Assembly: GCF_030758975.1 (NCBI RefSeq)
Contig: NZ_CP132359.1
Coordinates: 682,001 to 746,000, forward strand
Length of the DNA stretch: 64,000 nucleotides
Reading direction: 5' to 3'
Source of the DNA: Bosea beijingensis
GTDB lineage: Bacteria > Pseudomonadota > Alphaproteobacteria > Rhizobiales > Beijerinckiaceae
Shown: one piece after another, positions 63,458-64,000 of the stretch
How the letters are laid out: every line of letters starts with the position of its first letter
Numbering within the stretch: the first letter of the stretch is position 1
Notes under the pieces: generated by a model
Database searches by the model: none
What the model was told of the DNA's origin: nothing
The model's input: the letters and a program-made list of their open reading frames with translations, nothing else
Made by a program: the position numbers and the translations under genes

Positions 63458-64000
63458 TCAGATTCCCATCTCCGCTAGGAACCTCGACGGCAACTTGGTC
63501 CATCCCTTGTAGGACTTGGCGCGCGATAGCGTCAGCGTTTCCATGCAGCGGGTGATAGCGACGAAGCAGTTCCGTCGTTCTTCCTCAAGCTGCGGACTGT
63601 TGTCCCCCTGCTTTTTGCTCTGGAAGGATGGAAGTACGTCTTCTGCTAAGCCCAACAGATACACGTGGTCAAACTCGTTGCCCTTCGACCCGTGGATTGT
63701 CAGGAGCGGGATGACGCCAGCTTCTAGCGGCGGCTCCTTCGATCTCAGATCAAGTTCTTGGAGAAAGGCCTCGAGGGGCGCCGTGCGGCCGACCGCGCCG
63801 ATGATTTCCTTGTAGAGGTCCTTCCATGCCCGCGCATCCTCGTCGACCGACGGATGCTCTTCGAGCAACGTTGGCGCAGCCGCCGCAAGGGCCGCGTTCG
63901 CAGCCCTGAGGTACCTCTGAAAGTCCGAACGCTCTGCTAGGTCGGACCTCACTATAGGGATGATTTCAGCGCCGAACGGAGAGAGGGGCAGATCAGTGGT
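63458..64000 (-). CDS. UvrD/Rep-like superfamily 1 helicase, C-terminal part
   Basis: The frame is open to the right edge; 180 residues are visible. They include LLTIHGSKGNEFDHVYLLGL (motif V) and EEERRNCFVAITRCMETLTLSRA (motif VI), typical of UvrD/PcrA/Rep helicases. The tail ends WTKLPSRFLAEMGI without the long C-terminal extension of UvrD, as in shorter relatives such as the GajB subunit of Gabija. Family is secure; the specific role needs the missing upstream part and neighbour. Confidence 0.85.
   Translation of the reverse strand, partial: TTDLPLSPFGAEIIPIVRSDLAERSDFQRYLRAANAALAAAAPTLLEEHPSVDEDARAWKDLYKEIIGAVGRTAPLEAFLQELDLRSKEPPLEAGVIPLLTIHGSKGNEFDHVYLLGLAEDVLPSFQSKKQGDNSPQLEEERRNCFVAITRCMETLTLSRAKSYKGWTKLPSRFLAEMGI

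Overview
The window is high-GC DNA from an alphaproteobacterium of the order Hyphomicrobiales (Rhizobiales). The pointers are the phaR / phaA-DUF1737-phaB polyhydroxybutyrate cluster, the argH-lptM-lysA-TIGR02302 gene order, purL-bolA-grxD, a cpdR-type response regulator and a ROSE-type leader in front of a small heat-shock gene. A Bosea-like genus fits best, but that placement is inference from gene content, not from a marker-gene comparison.

Positions 1-54216 are mostly core chromosome: tandem M20 amidohydrolases, purA, an isoprenoid synthase, mtgA, rpmF, an EAL protein, a PilZ protein, PHB metabolism, transporters, lysine and arginine biosynthesis, purine synthesis with iron-sulfur helpers, galU/galE, cell-wall hydrolases, an ABC-F ATPase, the glutamate synthase pair gltB/gltD, threonine aldolase, hsp20, a hydrolase, an IMPase-family phosphatase, an N-formylglutamate amidohydrolase and cpdR. 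Several small elements sit between them. They include a 57-residue membrane protein, a 22-residue basic peptide ORF with a strong ribosome binding site, coupled leader ORFs before the ABC-F gene, a candidate ~90-nt sRNA with its own promoter and terminator, and a dispersed family of palindromic repeats with TGTCATTCC / GGAATGACA arms.

At 54142-54216 a tRNA-Val(GAC) gene marks the left border of a genomic island that runs past the right end of the window. A tyrosine integrase reads leftward and its last 20 codons lie antisense in the tRNA. A small excisionase-like gene overlaps the integrase start. Next comes a four-gene leftward cluster of unknown function (56316-59940): two paralogues of an unrecognised family flank an unknown protein and a protein with an ADP-ribosyltransferase-like N-terminus. 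Each gene has the same short motif, ACCCC(C/T)GAGAAAG or a close variant, 10-15 nt before its start. To its right a TrwC-type conjugative relaxase is cut off within its metal-binding motif by a left-truncated IS66 element (tnpB, tnpC and the right inverted repeat remain). The window ends in the C-terminal part of a UvrD-like helicase.

The motif-linked four-gene cluster is the best candidate for an undescribed system. Its function cannot be read from sequence alone.
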